NCBI GenBank assembly: GCA_934454005.1
Contig: CAKSGI010000098.1
Coordinates: 1 to 6,894 of the forward strand
Origin: an uncultured Eubacteriales bacterium
GTDB taxonomy: Bacteria; Bacillota_A; Clostridia; Oscillospirales; Acutalibacteraceae
DNA: 6,894 nt
Direction: 5' to 3'
Below, piece by piece: positions 4,994 to 6,894 of the stretch. Under the pieces are notes generated by a model. That model made no database searches, was not told where the DNA came from, and worked only from the letters and a program-made list of their open reading frames with translations. Both the position numbers and the translations under genes were made by a program. Position 1 is the stretch's first letter; each line of letters opens with the position of its first letter.

Positions 4994-6568
4994 ATGTTAC
5001 ATGAGTTAATAGATGCAATAGGCTTAGAATATATGAACAAGCAATTACAAAGGAATATAAGTCTTAAAAACACACTTTGTATAAAAGTAAATATGGATAA
5101 TAGTCTTAATGTTGTTTATATAGATAAAAAAGATAGTATGGAAGATTTAGAATTAAAAAATTGGTTTTCTGCTAGAATTTACTATAGTGAACATCTAACT
5201 ATGAATAAAGCTATAATTAGGAATGGAATAACTAACAGAATGATAACAAGTGCCGTAAAGCAAGCAGTTATATTTAATATAAAAACAATGGTAGACAAAG
5301 CGAAAAAAAACAACTTATCAACGGAACAAGTTTTCAATATAGGAATAGACGAATACATGAATGAATTAAAACACGAGGATGGTTTAATAGTTAAAAACAA
5401 AAAAAATATATATAAAATATTAAACAAATATAATGATAAGAAAATAAGGGTTTTAATATTAGAAGATGATAATATAGAAAATTATAAAAAGGAATATAAC
5501 AAATATATATCTGAAAACATATTTGACAAAAAAAATAAAAAACCTACAAACAGATATACTGGATTCATGACATTGAATGATAAAAAACCATTATTATTAA
5601 ATTTTGGAGGTTTGTGCGAGGAAATACAAGAATATAGTAAAGAAGAAGTTTCTGAAATATTTACTTTAAACAGATATCTTTCTAAATTTGCCAAAACTAA
5701 AAATGAAATAGAATTAGATCATGGAGGCAAGATTATCTTTGAATACAATACAACGGAAAAAAGAATAGTATCTTATGAATACATTCCTCAAACAGAAGAA
5801 AATAAATATAAATTAAATATATTAATTGAAAATGTATTAGGTGGGAAAATTGAAGAATATAATATTAAGAACTACAATATGCTAGTTGATAAATTCAATC
5901 AATATTCAGATTTCTCGTTTAATACAGTAAATAACGACAATAATAAAGATGTTTTATATTACAAATACAAAAATATGATACAAGCTTTCTGGGGAAAAGG
6001 GGAAGAAAGACAATATACAGTAGATAAAGAATTTATAAATTTGAATATGCTAAATATAATTAAAGATATTATTGCTTATAATGGAAAAGTAAATAATTCA
6101 AGCGATTATAAATATCTAAAATTAAAGGATATATTAAATTTTGAAATATGTGTAGAAGATCATTTTTTAAAAAATAATAAAAAGGAGTTAGTGCTAAGCA
6201 TGAGAGAGGATATGTTTGAAAGGCTAAAAAATTACAAAGAAACATTTGAAATAAACGATACTAAAGAATTGGCTTTTATAACTGGGCAATTAGCAAAGTA
6301 TACAATTGATAAATGTGGATATGTTAAAACAAAGAATTTATTAATATCAAAATATCATTCAGTAAAAAATTGGAGCATATTAAAAAAACATTTAAACAAT
6401 GATATAAATAAATACGGAGGCGGAAGCAGAGAAAATAAGATTTATGCTGAAATACTTTATAAGATAACCGTTTTAAAAGAAGATAAAAGAATTATGACAG
6501 AAGACGAAAAAACTTGGTTTAATATAGGTTTTTATAGTGATAATATATTTTATAAGAAAACAAAATAA
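4994..6568 (+). CDS. cas8b: Type I-B-like Cascade large subunit Cas8b (Csh1/Cst1-like)
   Basis: Cas8 is the large subunit of the type I surveillance complex and takes part in PAM recognition, DNA binding and Cas3 recruitment. The ATG follows AAAGGGGAG (4977-4985). The 524-aa protein is Lys/Asn-rich and diverges early on, but its C-terminus fits Cas8b. ELAFITGQLAKYTI (residues 425-438) resembles the family 'FalLaGqlayyLl' helix. A helical stretch with KYHSVKNWSILKKHL (453-467) follows, where the family has 'lepFl.a.n...Lk..l'. WFNIGFYSDNIFYKK (508-522) matches the closing 'FlaGyfadnlfy' motif. An N-terminal segment, TNRMITSAVKQAVIF (80-94), is similar in kind to other Csh1 proteins. It is short for the family and has four scattered cysteines (29, 208, 386, 441) with no CxxC pair. 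Its position between cas6 and cas7 is standard for type I-B, so context and C-terminal motifs support each other. Confidence 0.83.
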   Translation: MLHELIDAIGLEYMNKQLQRNISLKNTLCIKVNMDNSLNVVYIDKKDSMEDLELKNWFSARIYYSEHLTMNKAIIRNGITNRMITSAVKQAVIFNIKTMVDKAKKNNLSTEQVFNIGIDEYMNELKHEDGLIVKNKKNIYKILNKYNDKKIRVLILEDDNIENYKKEYNKYISENIFDKKNKKPTNRYTGFMTLNDKKPLLLNFGGLCEEIQEYSKEEVSEIFTLNRYLSKFAKTKNEIELDHGGKIIFEYNTTEKRIVSYEYIPQTEENKYKLNILIENVLGGKIEEYNIKNYNMLVDKFNQYSDFSFNTVNNDNNKDVLYYKYKNMIQAFWGKGEERQYTVDKEFINLNMLNIIKDIIAYNGKVNNSSDYKYLKLKDILNFEICVEDHFLKNNKKELVLSMREDMFERLKNYKETFEINDTKELAFITGQLAKYTIDKCGYVKTKNLLISKYHSVKNWSILKKHLNNDINKYGGGSRENKIYAEILYKITVLKEDKRIMTEDEKTWFNIGFYSDNIFYKKTK

Positions 6569-6619
6569 ATATTAAAAATTCAAATAAAAATTTTTTTTAA
6601 AATTAAAGGAGAGATTATT

Positions 6620-6894
6620 ATGTTAAAAAGAAATATGGTTTATGGAATAATTGGAGTAGGTGTAAATAAAGGAAATTATAATGCAAGTTTTGATAAAACA
6701 CCAAAAGCTAATGGTGATGGGGTTATGTATGCAACGCCACAATGTTTACAATACGCTATAAAACATCAATTGCAAAAGGATGGCTATAAGGTTTTGTATA
6801 AAAAAAGCTTATGTGAAACTGGAGTAAGAACATTACAACAAGCTTTTAATTATTATACTGGAATAAACTTAGCTGATAAAGAAACAGATATAAC
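6620..6894 (+). CDS. cas7: Cascade backbone protein Cas7 (type I-B-like), 3' truncated by window edge
   Basis: Cas7 subunits polymerise along the crRNA spacer to form the Cascade backbone. Only the first 91 residues are present; the frame is still open at the right edge. AAAGGAGAG (6605-6613) precedes the ATG by 6 bases. The N-terminus has a beta strand, VYGIIGVGV (7-15). NYNASFDKTPKANGDGVMYA (19-38) and then TPQCLQYAIKH (39-49) follow. This fits the Cas7 pattern of a first strand, an 'N.NaDf.g.Pk...dG' loop, and 'at..aLKyaIr', the RNA-binding RRM-like start. It lies 51 bases after cas8b in the expected operon order. The subtype (Csh2-like or Cst2-like) cannot be fixed from this fragment. Confidence 0.78.
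   Translation, partial: MLKRNMVYGIIGVGVNKGNYNASFDKTPKANGDGVMYATPQCLQYAIKHQLQKDGYKVLYKKSLCETGVRTLQQAFNYYTGINLADKETDI

Overview
This 6.9 kb window is very AT-rich. All genes lie on the + strand, have strong AGGAGG-like ribosome binding sites, end in TAA and read in the standard code. Base composition, ribosome binding sites and the Clostridia-like topoisomerase point to Clostridium or a relative. The gene mix (a lone topoisomerase IV A subunit, a divergent FolD, a divergent ThyX-like protein, then a cas operon) looks more like a large phage, phage-plasmid or other accessory replicon than a core chromosome. That is inference: no capsid, terminase, replication or partition gene is visible.

Region 1 (1-1922) is a type IIA topoisomerase A subunit cut at its 5' end. 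The catalytic tyrosine lies at 39-41. The C-terminal domain lacks a GyrA box, so it is ParC-like rather than GyrA. Region 2 (1923-3528) holds a promoter overlapped by a long inverted repeat, then folD, then a gene that looks like a divergent flavin-dependent thymidylate synthase (ThyX). FolD makes or recycles the methylene-tetrahydrofolate that a ThyX-type enzyme would use, so the pair reads as a small nucleotide-methylation module. Both proteins have lost hallmark motifs.

Region 3 (3529-4246) is mostly non-coding. It contains a roughly 250-base stretch with short repeats and possible RNA stems, one unrecognised 95-aa gene flanked by identical 24-base direct repeats, an intrinsic terminator and a strong extended -10 promoter.

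Region 4 (4247-6894) is the most notable part: cas6, cas8b and the start of cas7, tightly spaced and driven by that promoter. It is the front end of a type I-B-like CRISPR-Cas effector operon that runs off the right edge. Cas6 would process crRNA, and Cas8b and Cas7 would form the large subunit and backbone of Cascade. No CRISPR array, cas5, cas3 or adaptation gene is inside the window, so whether the system is complete cannot be judged here. If the replicon is a phage or plasmid, this is a mobile-element-borne CRISPR-Cas system, possibly aimed at rivals.
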